From Desulfovibrio desulfuricans (GTDB taxonomy: Bacteria > Desulfobacterota > Desulfovibrionia > Desulfovibrionales > Desulfovibrionaceae): a stretch of 64,000 bases of DNA. The stretch lies in contig NZ_JANFYZ010000003.1 in NCBI RefSeq assembly GCF_024460775.1, forward strand, positions 248,001-312,000. The letters run 5' to 3'. The notes under the pieces are model-generated. The model ran no database searches and was not told the origin of the DNA. It worked only from the letters and a program-made list of their open reading frames with translations. Position numbers and translations under genes: made by a program. Shown piece by piece: positions 1 through 9,789 of this stretch (positions are counted from its first letter, which is position 1; every line of letters starts with the position of its first letter).

Positions 1-18
1 TTCTTCAAGGGAGTATTC

Positions 19-558
19 ATGAAAAAAATGTTGATTCTCTGTTGCCTGATGCTTGGACTGCCCGTGGCTGTTCAGGCCAGCAACGACAAGATTGATCCTT
101 CCACGTATATCTGCGCCGAACTCGTGACCCAGCCCATGACCGAAGGCGGCCAGCCGCCCATATTTGAAGGCCTGCAAATTGACGGCTATGTGAGCGCCAA
201 GATGGGCAACCCCATTGCAGACCCGGAAACCCTCGCCCCCATGCTGGGCCAGGTCTACGGCGCCTGCCAGGTTGACCCCACCAAGAAGGTTGCCGCCGTG
301 TGGCAGGAAGCCCGCAAGACCTTTCCAGTCGATACAGAGAGCACATGGCGCGCAGACAAGACCCTGTGCAAGGATTACACCGCCAACCCCGACGATGGCA
401 GCGGCTTTGTGATCTGGCTTGACGGCTACAACCGGGGCAAGAGCGGCAAGCCTGCATCCGTGCTTAACAGCGATGACACCCTCAAGGCCTACCTCGACGC
501 TTGCAGCAAAAAGCCCGATTCCCTCATGCTGGACGTATTGGCTGAAAGCGCCAAGTAG
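19..558 (+). CDS. Periplasmic protein with two HdeA-like domains
   Basis: A 179-residue exported protein. Residues 1-20 form a signal peptide (Lys-Lys, hydrophobic core, cleavage near VQA-S). The mature part holds two similar halves, each with a Cys pair and helical spacing like HdeA/HdeB acid-stress chaperones: the first has Cys near residues 32 and 84, the second near 117 and 157. HdeA family proteins are small periplasmic chaperones that unfold at low pH and hold other proteins; usual members have one domain of about 90 residues, so this is a tandem version. A good ribosome site (AAGGGAG) precedes the ATG and a hairpin follows the stop. The acid-stress role is inferred from the family. Confidence 0.75.
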   Translation: MKKMLILCCLMLGLPVAVQASNDKIDPSTYICAELVTQPMTEGGQPPIFEGLQIDGYVSAKMGNPIADPETLAPMLGQVYGACQVDPTKKVAAVWQEARKTFPVDTESTWRADKTLCKDYTANPDDGSGFVIWLDGYNRGKSGKPASVLNSDDTLKAYLDACSKKPDSLMLDVLAESAK

Positions 559-583
559 CCCAAGCCCGCCACAAAAATTTGAA

Positions 584-615
584 GGCCGCAGATTGCAAAA
601 TCTGCGGCCTTTGCA
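584..615 (+). terminator. Terminator-like hairpin after the HdeA-like gene
   Basis: An 11-bp perfect stem (GGCCGCAGATT / AATCTGCGGCC) with a 4-nt loop lies 26 bp after the stop codon. The T-run is interrupted (TTTGCATTT), so it may be only moderately efficient. Confidence 0.7.
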
Positions 616-692
616 TTTGAAAAAAGGGAAAAAGCAGGGATGTTAATTGAAATGCCACCGCTGAATAAAGGCGGTTCGATGCCCGAACAGCT

Positions 693-1628
693 CTAAAAAA
701 TAACCATGTAAAGCGGAATGGTGATCATGGAGAGCAACGTCGTCAGGCTGACGGCCTGCGCCCCAAATTCCGGGTCAGTATGATAGTGGGCGCTCAAAAT
801 CGCCGCCTGGGCCATCACAGGCAGGGATGCCTGGATGATGAAAACCTTGCCCATAAGCGCAGGCACCGGGAAGAAATACAGCAGGCCAGTCATCACCAAC
901 GGGCCAAGCATCATGCGCCCCAGCGCCAGCAGAACCATATCCTTGCCAATCCTGATGCTGCGCAATCCCATATCGTAGATGGAAATACCGATAAAAATCA
1001 TGGCCAGCGGCGTAGTGAGATTGCCCAGCGAGCGGGCGACGTTCTGCAAAAATTCGGGCAGTTCAACGCCCAGCATGGTCAGAATCAACCCTGTGATAAA
1101 ACCCAGGAAAGGCGGGGAAAACACTTGCCTGACCCTGGTGCGCAGGGGGATTTTTCCTCTGTTTTCAGTAATATCGCATGTAATGGAGTAGACCCCCACA
1201 GTCCAGAAAAAAACCGTGCTGGCAGCATAGTACAGCAATACATAGGGGATGGAACTTTCGCCAAACAGGGCCAGATTGACGGGAATACCTATAAAAATGG
1301 TGTTTGAATTGGCGACGCTGGCACAAAACAGGCCAAAATGCTGCCTTTTGACGCGGGCCAATTTGGCAAGCGCAATGGCCAACGCAAAGGTGAGGGTCAC
1401 AGAGCCCAACGGCAGCAGCGCCCCCTTTGCCAGCATGATCAGGTCGTCCCGATGGAACGAGTGCATGATGGTGTACATAAGAAAGGGCGGCAGGGCGATC
1501 TGGGTGATCAGACGCGGCAGAACAATACGGGTTTCCGCGCCAAACCAGTTGCGCGCCGCCAGCATGAAACCCACAAAACCCAGCAGCATCAGCCCGAATA
1601 CACCGCCCAGCGCATGCAAAAACGCCAT
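693..1628 (-). CDS. AEC-family (auxin efflux carrier-like) permease
   Basis: A 311-residue integral membrane protein with about ten hydrophobic helices in two halves, the usual size and shape of the AEC family. It contains the typical N-x-x-F-IGIPV segment in the middle and the P-x-x-x-x-Q-A motif near the C-terminus. In bacteria these proteins move small organic acids such as malate or malonate across the inner membrane; the substrate cannot be read from the sequence. An AAAGGA ribosome site precedes the ATG. It follows ilvD on the same strand but a strong terminator separates them, so it is probably transcribed on its own. Confidence 0.85.
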   Translation of the reverse strand: MAFLHALGGVFGLMLLGFVGFMLAARNWFGAETRIVLPRLITQIALPPFLMYTIMHSFHRDDLIMLAKGALLPLGSVTLTFALAIALAKLARVKRQHFGLFCASVANSNTIFIGIPVNLALFGESSIPYVLLYYAASTVFFWTVGVYSITCDITENRGKIPLRTRVRQVFSPPFLGFITGLILTMLGVELPEFLQNVARSLGNLTTPLAMIFIGISIYDMGLRSIRIGKDMVLLALGRMMLGPLVMTGLLYFFPVPALMGKVFIIQASLPVMAQAAILSAHYHTDPEFGAQAVSLTTLLSMITIPLYMVIF

Positions 1629-1679
1629 GTTTCTTTATCCTTTCAAATAACCATTTCGCAATATTGGCCCAGGGGCCAG

Positions 1680-1719
1680 AAAACCCCCACGTGCCAAAAA
1701 CAAATCCGGCACGTGGGGG
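1680..1719 (-). terminator. Rho-independent terminator of ilvD
   Basis: A perfect 12-bp stem (CCCCCACGTGCC with GGCACGTGGGGG) at 1684-1719, followed on the minus strand by TTTT. It sits just after the ilvD stop codon and before the permease gene. Confidence 0.88.
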
Positions 1720-1743
1720 CTTTGAATCATTTCGGCAAGTTAC

Positions 1744-3429
1744 TTAGATTTCCTTGTAACGCCCGCCATTGGCAGCCGAGCTGACCAGATAGGCATAACG
1801 CCGCAGCACAGGGTAAGGGCAATCCTTCTTGGGCACCACAAGGGCGGCGCGCCGCTTGGCAAGCTCGGCCTCGTCCACAAGCAGATCCAGCTTGCGGTTG
1901 GGAATGTCGATATGGATGGTATCGCCTTCGTGCACCAGGGCGATAACACCACCGTCCGCCGCTTCGGGCGAAATGTGCCCGATGGCCGCGCCATTGGTGC
2001 CGCCTGAGAAACGGCCGTCCGTCAGCAGGGCAACATCCTTGCCAAGGCCCATGCCTGTGATGGCCGCCGTGGGCGAGAGCATTTCGCGCATGCCCGGGCC
2101 GCCGCGCGGGCCTTCGTAACGGATCACAACGCCGTCCCCGGCCTTGATCTTGCCGTCAAGAATGGCCTTCATGGCGTCTTCTTCCGACTCGAAAACGCGG
2201 GCCGTAACATCGCGGCACATCATTTCCGGGGCAACCGCAGACTGCTTGACCACAGCGCCCTCGGGGGCCAGGCTGCCGCGCAGAATGGCAATGCCGCCCT
2301 GTTTGGAATAGGGATTTTCAACACTGCGGATCACTTCAGGGTTCATGACGCGGGCGTTCATGATCTTGAGGTTTTCGCCCACGGTCTTGCCCGTGGCGGT
2401 CATGCAGTCCTTGTTGATGAGGCCCAGCTTGTCCAGCTCGGTCATGACGGCAGGGATGCCGCCCGCGTTATCCAGATCAACCATGTAATGCTTGCCCGCC
2501 GGGGAAAGCTTGCACAGATTGGGGCTTTTTTTGCTGACTTCGTCAAAAATTTCCAGGCCAAGCTTCAACCCGGCCTCGCCGAACACGGCGGGCAGGTGCA
2601 GCACGGTATTGGTGGAGCAGCCAAGGGCCATATCCACGGCCACGGCGTTAGCAACAGACTTGGGCGTTACGATGTCCAGCGGGCGGATATTCTTGCGCAG
2701 CAGATCCATAACCCGCATGCCCGCCGTTTTGGCAAGGCGAATGCGCGCGCCGCTCACAGCGGGGATGGTGCCGTTGCCGGGCAGGGCCACGCCGATGGTT
2801 TCAGACAGGCAGTTCATAGAGTTGGCCGTGAACATGCCCGCGCAGGCGCCACAGCCGGGACAGGCGCGTTCGGCCATATATTCCAGCTCTTCTTCTGTCA
2901 TGGCGCCGCTACGCACCTTGCCCACGGCCTCAAACACGGTGATAAGATCGCCACGCTTGCCGGGGCCTATATCGCCGGGCAGCATAGGGCCGCCGGAAAC
3001 CAGCACCGAGGGAATGTTCAGGCGCATCATGGCCATAAGCATACCGGGGACGCACTTGTCGCAGTTGGGAATGAACACCAGGGCGTCAAAGGCGTGACCG
3101 CGCGCCATAATTTCAATGGAATCCGCAATGAATTCACGCGAGGGCAGGGAAAAACGCATGCCTTCATGGTTCATGGCCAGGCCGTCGCACACGGCAATAG
3201 CCGGGAACTGCAGCGGCGTACCGCCCGACATACGTACACCGGCCTTGACCGCGTCGGCCAGGCTGTTCAGGTGCATATGCCCGGGAACGACCTCGCTGGC
3301 GGCGTTCACAATACCTATCAGGGGGCGTTCCATTTCTTCTCTGGTGAGGCCCAGAGCATAGAGCAGGGAGCGGTGGGGGGCTTTTTCCAGCCCGGACTTC
3401 ATTTTTTTGCTGCGTGCTTCATCATCCAT
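1744..3429 (-). CDS. ilvD: Dihydroxy-acid dehydratase
   Basis: A 561-residue IlvD/Edd-family enzyme that dehydrates 2,3-dihydroxy-isovalerate and 2,3-dihydroxy-3-methylvalerate in branched-chain amino acid synthesis, in the cytoplasm. Visible family signatures include NCDKCVPG at residues 122-129 and the Cys-rich [16 protein letters not shown] segment, both tied to the iron-sulfur cluster, and a C-terminal TDGRFSGGT motif. The frame stays open 63 codons further upstream, but that part lacks family similarity. The chosen ATG has an AAGGATA ribosome site and gives the normal length. An alternative start is the Met ten residues inside (MKSGLEK). The gene is alone here: no other ilv gene is adjacent, and it is divergent from the flippase gene. 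Confidence 0.95.
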   Translation of the reverse strand: MDDEARSKKMKSGLEKAPHRSLLYALGLTREEMERPLIGIVNAASEVVPGHMHLNSLADAVKAGVRMSGGTPLQFPAIAVCDGLAMNHEGMRFSLPSREFIADSIEIMARGHAFDALVFIPNCDKCVPGMLMAMMRLNIPSVLVSGGPMLPGDIGPGKRGDLITVFEAVGKVRSGAMTEEELEYMAERACPGCGACAGMFTANSMNCLSETIGVALPGNGTIPAVSGARIRLAKTAGMRVMDLLRKNIRPLDIVTPKSVANAVAVDMALGCSTNTVLHLPAVFGEAGLKLGLEIFDEVSKKSPNLCKLSPAGKHYMVDLDNAGGIPAVMTELDKLGLINKDCMTATGKTVGENLKIMNARVMNPEVIRSVENPYSKQGGIAILRGSLAPEGAVVKQSAVAPEMMCRDVTARVFESEEDAMKAILDGKIKAGDGVVIRYEGPRGGPGMREMLSPTAAITGMGLGKDVALLTDGRFSGGTNGAAIGHISPEAADGGVIALVHEGDTIHIDIPNRKLDLLVDEAELAKRRAALVVPKKDCPYPVLRRYAYLVSSAANGGRYKEI

Positions 3430-3653
3430 GACGGTATCCTTATGGTATGAACAACAAACATTCCTCTTGCGCCCGCAATCGGAATGAGAATCGTACGGTA
3501 ATTTTTTACGCCCGTAAACACGGCATGGCCCCTCCTGCCGCCCTGCCGGAGTGCCCCACCGCAACCGGATGCGGGTAATCGGCTGAGCAGGTATTTTTTC
3601 CGCACTGGCCTCAGCCACTTGAGCGCGCCGCCGAAGTGAGCTAATTTCCCGGC

Positions 3654-5201
3654 ATGCAAAGCTCTACCCCAACTTTGGCCCGCCGCTACATATTCAAGCT
3701 CGTGGCCAATATCGCCTCCGTCCCGGTCTACCTTGTCATGGAGGCCATTCTGCCCCGCGCTCTCGGGCCGCAGATGTACGGCAATTACAGCTTTGCCACC
3801 AACCTGTTCCAGCAGCTTTCCGGCTTTCTGGATATGGGAACCTCCACCTGCTTTTACAATTCCCTTTCGCGGCGGCAGGCAGAGACCGGCCTCATCGGCT
3901 TTTACATGCGCGTTACAGTGGCGGTATTCGCTATTATCTTGCTGGCCGCAGGTCTGCTGCAAATTCCTGCGGCTGGCGAACTGCTCATGCCCGATGTGCC
4001 CCTGTGGCTCGCACCGCTGGCAGCCCTGTGGGCTTTTCTGACATGGTGGGGCCGCGTGCTGCGCTCCATGAACGATGCCGTGGGCGCAACTGTTTCTTCC
4101 GAGATGGTGCGCACCGTTGTGTCGCTGTTTACAGTGGGCTTGCTGGGGCTCATGTTCTGGGCCGACTGGCTGAATATTCACACGCTCTTTGCCCAGCAAT
4201 ACCTCATGCTGGGGGCAACTGCCCTTGGCTACTGGCTGGTTACGCGCACCTACTGGCGGCAGGCGGGCATTCCCCTGCACTTTCGGCTCACGCCTGAGCA
4301 GACGCGCGCCTATGGGCGGGAGTTCTTCAATTACAGCCACCCGCTGTTCGTGCAGGCCCTGCTCTCCTTTTTGCTCCTCACTGCCGAGCGCTGGCTACTG
4401 CAATGGTTTGACGGCAGCGTGGAACAGGGCTTTTTTGCCCTTTCCCAAAAAGTCAGCATGGCCTGTTTTCTTTTTGTTTCAGCCATGACGCCTCTGGTCA
4501 TGCGCGAGCTTTCCATCGCCTGGGGCAACAACGACCGCGAGGCCATGGGCCGCCTGCTCACGCGTTTTGCCCCACTGCTGTATGTGGTGGCTGCCTATTT
4601 TTCGTGCTTTACGCTGGCCGAGGGTTCCGCCCTGGTGAACTTTTTCGGCGGCGCGCAGTTTGCCGCTGCGACCCTGCCTGTGCAGATCATGGCGCTCTAT
4701 CCCCTGCATCAGGCCTATGGGCAGCTTGCCGGATCGGTTTTTCACGCCACGGGCCGCACCAAGGTGCTGCGCAACATGGCGGCGCTGGAATGCATTTACG
4801 GTTTCAGCACAGCGTGGTTTCTGCTTGCGCCGCCGGAATATTTCGGCCTTGGGCTCGGTGCTGTGGGGCTGGCGATCAAAACCGTGTGCGTGCAGATCAT
4901 CACGGTCAACGTCTATCTTTGGCTGGCATCGCGCTTTATTCCGCTCAAGTTCTGGCGCAACGTGGCCCACCAGATATGGAGCCTAGCCGTTTTGCTGCTG
5001 CTGGCTTTTGGCTGCCGCCAGCTTACGCTCTATCTTGGCATTGGCGATGTGGATTCCCTGCCGCGTTTTCTTGTTTCCGGCGTCATCTACACCGCGGCTA
5101 TCGGGCTGCTCTGCTTGGGCATGCCCGCTGTAATGGGCTTTTCCCGGCAGGAATTGCGCGAAGTATTCATCCGGTTCAGCAAATCCAGGTCACACGGCTA
5201 A
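3654..5201 (+). CDS. Polysaccharide (O-antigen/lipid-linked sugar) flippase, MOP superfamily
   Basis: A 515-residue protein with 12-14 predicted membrane helices and the N-terminal pattern of Wzx/RfbX-type flippases: a short basic start, then LP-x-ALGP-x-x-YG-x-Y. Such proteins move undecaprenyl-linked oligosaccharides across the inner membrane for surface polysaccharides. No glycosyltransferase cluster flanks it, so the substrate is unknown; glycosyltransferases occur elsewhere in the window (17.0, 33.0 kb). There is no strong ribosome site before the ATG at 3654. It is divergent from ilvD across a 224-bp gap that should carry both promoters. Confidence 0.85.
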   Translation: MQSSTPTLARRYIFKLVANIASVPVYLVMEAILPRALGPQMYGNYSFATNLFQQLSGFLDMGTSTCFYNSLSRRQAETGLIGFYMRVTVAVFAIILLAAGLLQIPAAGELLMPDVPLWLAPLAALWAFLTWWGRVLRSMNDAVGATVSSEMVRTVVSLFTVGLLGLMFWADWLNIHTLFAQQYLMLGATALGYWLVTRTYWRQAGIPLHFRLTPEQTRAYGREFFNYSHPLFVQALLSFLLLTAERWLLQWFDGSVEQGFFALSQKVSMACFLFVSAMTPLVMRELSIAWGNNDREAMGRLLTRFAPLLYVVAAYFSCFTLAEGSALVNFFGGAQFAAATLPVQIMALYPLHQAYGQLAGSVFHATGRTKVLRNMAALECIYGFSTAWFLLAPPEYFGLGLGAVGLAIKTVCVQIITVNVYLWLASRFIPLKFWRNVAHQIWSLAVLLLLAFGCRQLTLYLGIGDVDSLPRFLVSGVIYTAAIGLLCLGMPAVMGFSRQELREVFIRFSKSRSHG

Positions 5202-5217
5202 CACCCTGCCCAAAAAG

Positions 5218-5379
5218 ATGGGAAGGCCGGACTGTGGTCTGCTCCCCATCAAGTGGACAGGCCAAAAAGGCCAGGGCGAATATTCAATCGGCCAGCTTTT
5301 CCCGAAATTCTATCGGAGAGAGCTGGCCGAACCTTTTTTGAAATCTCTTCGCAGTATAAAAACGTATGTGTTCTTCTAG
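5218..5379 (+). pseudogene. Possible remnant of a D12-class DNA adenine methylase (N-terminal fragment)
   Basis: A 53-codon open frame from an ATG to a TAG. It reads PIKWTGQKGQ, then LFPKFYRR, then AEPFL. This resembles the start of Dam-like D12 methyltransferases, where (P)IKW-x-G-x-K is followed by LFP and by EPF-x-GGG. The GGG after EPFL is missing (KSL instead) and the frame ends directly after. The part from LFP to EPFL overlaps the terminator hairpin, so similarity could be partly coincidental. Best read as a decayed fragment, not a working gene. Confidence 0.35.
5288..5339 (+). terminator. Rho-independent terminator after the flippase gene
   Basis: Perfect 10-bp stem (TCGGCCAGCT / AGCTGGCCGA) with a 23-nt loop, followed by ACCTTTTTT. 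It lies 86 bp after the flippase stop. Confidence 0.75.
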
Positions 5380-5729
5380 CAGAGCGACGGTTTCCTGCTA
5401 GCTGCACACCTCTTCCATGTGAACGCTTCAGTTAGTTTTTTAAGGGACAGGTGGCTATGGTAGCAATTTGTGTGACTTAATCTTTGCCGCGCGATAGGGC
5501 CTGCTTCATGCAGATTTAAAGTCCTACCCATCGGCGATGGTTGCTATGGGATGTTTCTCGCGTTTGGTAAGTGCACTAAAAATAAAGCAATACAGGAGTA
5601 AGCTGTTTTCAGGCTTCATATTTCGTGGCTTCCACATTGCAAGGAGCGGCAAAATTCAGGTAAACTTTTTAAAAAAAATGTCGTTAGGGAGATGAGGAGT
5701 GCCAAACTGTGCGCAAGTGAGGTGTCGGA
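5380..5729. other. Gene-free stretch upstream of the flagellin-like gene
   Basis: About 350 bp with no convincing coding frame on either strand. It is more AT-rich than its neighbours, with A- and T-runs near 5668-5680. It should hold the promoter for the downstream flagellin-like gene, but I cannot identify a clear sigma-28 or sigma-54 element. Confidence 0.5.
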
Positions 5730-6494
5730 ATGGACTTTTTTGATGATATTTTGACAGCCACATATTTAAAGAAGGCAAGCTTGAGCCTTCTGCTGGATAG
5801 TTTGCCGCAGTCTGTGCCCCCAACGTACACATCCGGCAAAGAAATGCTTGCCGCAGCGTTGACCGGGCGAATCCGGACTGATGCATCCATGCTGCGGCAA
5901 GGGGCGAAAAACGCCACGGAAGGGGCAAATATAGCCACGTTGATCGCAACGTCCACATCCACAGTGCGCGACAACCTGAACCAGATGTTAACCCTTGCCC
6001 AAGAGGTAAAGGCCGATCCGACCAAGGGCAGCGTCAACGGCGCTGCGTTTACAGCCCTTGCCAGAGAGCTCTCGTCAGTTGCTTCTGGCACAAAATACAA
6101 TAATATTTCTCTGTTAGACAAAACTGGCTGGACGAATGACAGTCGCCTCACCATCAGCGGCGATGGGAAATCCTCGACGTTTAAACTACAGATGGGATAC
6201 GGTAGCTCAACCTTTACACTGAATGATTTGTCGTATCTGAATTACCTGAAGAGTGTTGATTTAAGCAGCGGATCGCTTGATATAGATGCGCTTATCAGTG
6301 ATCTTTCGACACAAATAAACACAGTCGATGTGATATATAGCCGGAATAATTCGCTGTCAGGGTCTTACACAAGCGAGGCGAATGTCCTGGTGGAACAAGC
6401 AGACATTCTGAAGAAGGCCGCGCAGGATGCGATGCCGAGTGAGGAAGACCCTCTTTTGCGGGATATTGGCAGTATTATTTCCACAACATCCTGA
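5730..6494 (+). CDS. Short flagellin-like protein
   Basis: A 254-residue protein with flagellin-type signatures: an N-terminal helical segment with GAKNATEGANIATLI followed by a stretch resembling LNQMLTLAQEVK, then a segment with LARELSS and YNNISLLD, and a C-terminal helix with a pattern similar to the ...A..L.EQAD.L...A...A region of flagellin C domains. Flagellins polymerise through these N- and C-terminal coiled coils. The protein is clearly shorter and more divergent than normal filament flagellins (about 280-500 residues), and its extreme N-terminus lacks the usual I-N-x-N start. It may be a minor or specialised filament/hook-associated subunit. A GAGG site precedes the ATG. No other flagellar gene is near. 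Confidence 0.6.
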   Translation: MDFFDDILTATYLKKASLSLLLDSLPQSVPPTYTSGKEMLAAALTGRIRTDASMLRQGAKNATEGANIATLIATSTSTVRDNLNQMLTLAQEVKADPTKGSVNGAAFTALARELSSVASGTKYNNISLLDKTGWTNDSRLTISGDGKSSTFKLQMGYGSSTFTLNDLSYLNYLKSVDLSSGSLDIDALISDLSTQINTVDVIYSRNNSLSGSYTSEANVLVEQADILKKAAQDAMPSEEDPLLRDIGSIISTTS

Positions 6495-6628
6495 GTACTG
6501 TCGCTGCGCAAATCTCCCTGGGGCATGCATCAGTTTATATCCCGGCAATGCTCCCATTCACCAACATTCCGGATTTTTGCATTTCTCCCCGCGCAGCAAC
6601 CAGTGGCACTGACACCTTATTGAAAGAC

Positions 6629-6672
6629 GTCACAAGCGGCTCTTGCACATGTTCCGCCTGTGACGCTTTTTT
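6629..6672 (+). terminator. Hairpin with T-run downstream of the flagellin-like gene
   Basis: An 11-bp stem with one mismatch (GTCACAAGCGG / CCGCCTGTGAC), a 14-nt loop, then GCTTTTTTAT. It is 135 bp after the stop codon and also lies beyond the convergent proB end. Confidence 0.65.
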
Positions 6673-6770
6673 ATGTTGCCTATCTGATGGGGAGCATAGC
6701 AGCGAAGCCTGGGTGACCTTTCTATCGCAAGCTACTCAGATGAGGGCATATCAAATCCGGCCCTTTGTAT

Positions 6771-8015
6771 TCACACTGCCGCATCAAGCAGCAGATTGTC
6801 CCTATGAATCACCTCAGGGTAGTGCGCATCACCCAGAATAGCTGCGACTTCGTGCCGTTTCAGGCCCATAATTTTTTTCAGGTCTGAGGTGCTGTAGTTG
6901 GAGAGGCCCACGCCAAGGCTTTGCCCTTCGTGCAGCACGCGCACCAGCCCGCCTTGCTGAAAGTTGCCCTCAACGCGGAACACGCCGCCGGGCAGCAGGC
7001 TGCCGCCCTTGTGCAGCAGGGCCTTGGCCGCGCCTGCGTCCACATGCACGCTGCCCGCCGGATCAGACTGATAGGCCAGCCAGAATTTACGGCGCGGTAT
7101 GGCATGCCGCGCCGGGCAAACCCATGTGCCGCCCGTAAATGGCTCGTGCCCCTGCGGAGCCGGACAAATACCGCTGGCGGCAAAGGCCCGCGTGATGATC
7201 TCCGGCTCGCGCCCCGGCAAAATCAGCGTGGGAACGCCAATCTGCGCGGCGCGACGGGCCGCCAGCAACTTGGAATACATGCCGCCCGTGCCTACGGAAG
7301 TCTTGCCGCCGCAAAGCTGACCCAGGTCGAGGGCCGCCACATCATCAATGTGATCCATGATGGGGGCGTTGGGATCTTTTTGCGGATCGGCAGCCAGAAC
7401 GCCCGAGGCGGAAGTGAGATTGATGAAAAGATCAGCTCCGGTCAGATTGACCAGAAGGCTTGCAAGGCAGTCGTTATCGCCGAACTTCAGTTCGCTGATG
7501 GATACGGTGTCGTTTTCATTGACAATGGGCAGCACGCCCCATTCCAGCAGTTCGGCAAAGGTATTGCGCGCATTGAGGAAGCGCTGACGCGCGCGCAGGT
7601 CATCGCGGGTCAGCAACACCTGAGCGGTGGGCATGCGGTGCGCAAAAAACACCTTGTCCCAGCTCTGCATGAGCTGCCCCTGCCCCACTGCTGCCGCGGC
7701 CTGACGCGCCGCAAGGCCCGTGGTTTCAACCACATGCCCGCGCGTGGCAAGCGCGGCCCGCCCAGCGGCCACAGCGCCGGAAGAAACAAGCACCAGACGG
7801 CGCGGCTCCGCGCCCCCCGCGTTACTGGATGCGACATCGCCCGCAGGCAGCAGGTTGCGCAGACGCGCCAACTGCCCGGCCAGATTTTCCAGCACAGGCA
7901 TGCTCAGGCCCTGGGCATCGGTGAGTACGGCGCTGCCTACCTTGACGACCACCACCCGCGCCTGGGCAAGCACCCGTGCGCGTTCCTGCCGCCAGTCTTC
8001 CGTCGGCGCTGTCAT
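6771..8015 (-). CDS. proB: Glutamate 5-kinase with PUA domain
   Basis: A 414-residue amino-acid kinase that phosphorylates the gamma-carboxyl of glutamate, the first step of proline synthesis. The N-terminal kinase domain (about residues 15-270) shows VVVKVGSAVLTD, NENDTVS, KFGDND and GTGGMYSKL-type motifs. The C-terminal third carries a PUA domain, present in many ProB enzymes. The ATG has a GGAG site 6 nt upstream. It is the last gene of the minus-strand run rplU-rpmA-obgE-proB, only 17 bp after obgE, an arrangement that links growth GTPase and proline synthesis genes in many bacteria. Confidence 0.95.
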   Translation of the reverse strand: MTAPTEDWRQERARVLAQARVVVVKVGSAVLTDAQGLSMPVLENLAGQLARLRNLLPAGDVASSNAGGAEPRRLVLVSSGAVAAGRAALATRGHVVETTGLAARQAAAAVGQGQLMQSWDKVFFAHRMPTAQVLLTRDDLRARQRFLNARNTFAELLEWGVLPIVNENDTVSISELKFGDNDCLASLLVNLTGADLFINLTSASGVLAADPQKDPNAPIMDHIDDVAALDLGQLCGGKTSVGTGGMYSKLLAARRAAQIGVPTLILPGREPEIITRAFAASGICPAPQGHEPFTGGTWVCPARHAIPRRKFWLAYQSDPAGSVHVDAGAAKALLHKGGSLLPGGVFRVEGNFQQGGLVRVLHEGQSLGVGLSNYSTSDLKKIMGLKRHEVAAILGDAHYPEVIHRDNLLLDAAV

Positions 8016-8032
8016 ATATGCTCCACAGACCG

Positions 8033-9133
8033 CTATTCGCGGGTATAGATCACTTCAATTTCGGGGAAGTCCTCTTCCTCATCGCCGTCAGTATCGGCAA
8101 AATGCAGGATAGGCGCGTGGCTGACGGTTTCATCGCGCATACGCCACAACTCTTCCACCAGAGGCTCAAGGTCGATGTTGTCCCGCGCGGAAATAAAGAA
8201 GATATTCCGGCCATCGGCTTTGGCCCTGTTTTTCAGCTCTTCCAGGCGCTCGGGGCTGATGAGGTCGATCTTGTTGACCACCTCGATCTGCTGACGCTCA
8301 CCCAGTTCTTCGTCAAAGCGGCACAGTTCCTCATTGATGAGGTTAAAGCCCGCCCAGGGGTCATCCTCGCCCACGTCTTCCACGCTGAGAATGTGCACGA
8401 GAAAGCGTGTGCGCTCCACATGCTTGAGGAAGCGCAGCCCCAGCCCCTGACCTTCGTGCGCGCCTTCGATGAGGCCGGGAATGTCGGCAATGACCATGCG
8501 CCTGTCAGGATCCACTTCGTCAATCATCACGCCGAGGTTGGGCGTGAGCGTGGTGAAGGGATAGGCCGCGATCTTGGGACGCGCCGCAGAGACCTGCGAA
8601 ATAAAGGTGGATTTGCCCGCATTGGGCAAGCCCAACAGACCGGCATCGGCCAGAATCTTCAGCTCAAGGCGCAGATTCTTTTCTTCACCCGGTTCGCCGG
8701 GCTGGCAAAAACGCGGTGCGCGCATGGTGGAAGACTTGAAATGTTCGTTGCCCTTTCCGCCGCGTCCGCCGCGTGCAACCATCACTTCCGCTTCGGGATC
8801 GCTGAGGTCGGCCAGCAGCTCTTCACCATCAGGCCCTTCAACAAAAACAAGCGTGCCCACCGGCAGGTGCAGCACCATGTCTTCACCTTTTTTGCCATCG
8901 CACTGGCTACCCTCGCCGGGGCGACCATTCCGGGCCTCGTAAAGGCGCTTGAGCCGAAAATCGTACAATGACAGCAAACGGCCATCGGCTTTCAGCAGCA
9001 CTGAACCGCCGTCACCACCGTTGCCGCCGTCCGGGCCGCCGCGCGGCACAAACTTTTCGCGCCGAAAAGACAAACAACCGTGCCCGCCCTTACCGGCGCG
9101 CACCTGAATTCGAGCTTCATCTACAAATCGCAT
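8033..9133 (-). CDS. obgE: Obg-family GTPase
   Basis: A 366-residue GTPase of the Obg/CgtA family, which binds the large ribosomal subunit during assembly and links GTP/ppGpp status to growth. The glycine-rich Obg domain (residues 1-160, with GGNGGDGGSV and RGGRGGKGN) precedes the G domain (about 160-330) with GLPNAGKST (G1), DIPGLIEGAHEGQGLG (G3) and NKID (G4). Residues after 330 form a short acidic tail. An AAGGATA site supports the ATG. It is placed between rpmA and proB, the usual context for obg. Confidence 0.96.
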   Translation of the reverse strand: MRFVDEARIQVRAGKGGHGCLSFRREKFVPRGGPDGGNGGDGGSVLLKADGRLLSLYDFRLKRLYEARNGRPGEGSQCDGKKGEDMVLHLPVGTLVFVEGPDGEELLADLSDPEAEVMVARGGRGGKGNEHFKSSTMRAPRFCQPGEPGEEKNLRLELKILADAGLLGLPNAGKSTFISQVSAARPKIAAYPFTTLTPNLGVMIDEVDPDRRMVIADIPGLIEGAHEGQGLGLRFLKHVERTRFLVHILSVEDVGEDDPWAGFNLINEELCRFDEELGERQQIEVVNKIDLISPERLEELKNRAKADGRNIFFISARDNIDLEPLVEELWRMRDETVSHAPILHFADTDGDEEEDFPEIEVIYTRE

Positions 9134-9256
9134 GGGATATCCTTGCGGTCAGTCCGCGCGGCTGCGCCTGCAATGCTGGCGCTCGCCGTAATGTATAAGG
9201 GGCTGCCGTTCCGAAAAACCGCGCAAATATTGCAGCAATGCAGGTCAACGCCACAT

Positions 9257-9274
9257 GGCAAACACCTGTTTGCC
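9257..9274. repeat. Perfect palindrome between rpmA and obgE
   Basis: An 18-bp inverted repeat, GGCAAACA-CC-TGTTTGCC, in the otherwise featureless 254-bp gap between rpmA and obgE. It could form a small hairpin in the operon mRNA or be a protein site; there is no T-run. Confidence 0.4.
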
Positions 9275-9387
9275 CCACGTTCCCTGCTTTTCGGTCTGTG
9301 GCCTGCGCCACACATACCCCAGCACAAACACCGAGAGGGAAGAAGCCTCGCGGCCCCTTCCCTCATCGGCAAATTCCACGCGGCCGC

Positions 9388-9657
9388 TTAGTCGGCGGCC
9401 GCCTCCACATGCACTCGCGTGTGAACGCGACGCTTGCGGATATACTTCTCAAAGCGCACAACGCCGGCCACTTTGGCAAACAGGGTAAAATCCCTGCCCA
9501 TGCCCACGTTCACACCGGGGTAAACGGTAGTGCCGAGCTGACGCACCAGAATATTGCCAGCCAGAACGCTCTGACCGCCAAAACGCTTTACGCCGCGGCG
9601 TTGGCCTTCACTGTCGCGACCGTTGCGCGAAGAGCCGCCTGCTTTCTTATGTGCCAT
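9388..9657 (-). CDS. rpmA: 50S ribosomal protein L27
   Basis: An 89-residue L27 protein with the standard [16 protein letters not shown] start and the [10 protein letters not shown]-x-x-x-PG-x-NVG-x-GRD-x-TLFA core. L27 sits near the peptidyl-transferase centre of the ribosome. There is no N-terminal cleavage extension of the Firmicutes kind: the mature AHKK follows the start Met directly. A strong GGGAGG site precedes the ATG. It follows rplU by 132 bp in the expected L21-L27 order. Confidence 0.97.
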   Translation of the reverse strand: MAHKKAGGSSRNGRDSEGQRRGVKRFGGQSVLAGNILVRQLGTTVYPGVNVGMGRDFTLFAKVAGVVRFEKYIRKRRVHTRVHVEAAAD

Positions 9658-9789
9658 GGTAGCCTCCCTGGGGCGCCGACCCTGTGGACCGGCGGGGCAA
9701 AATAAATATCTTTCAACGCGCCCTGCACGAAAGCGGGGCTATTGGCAGACCATGCCCGCGGCCTGCCGAACCTCAGCAAAAGCCGGGTT

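Noticed and set aside
2488-3450. Long open frame antisense to ilvD
   Set aside because: His/Gly-rich shadow translation without any family signature.
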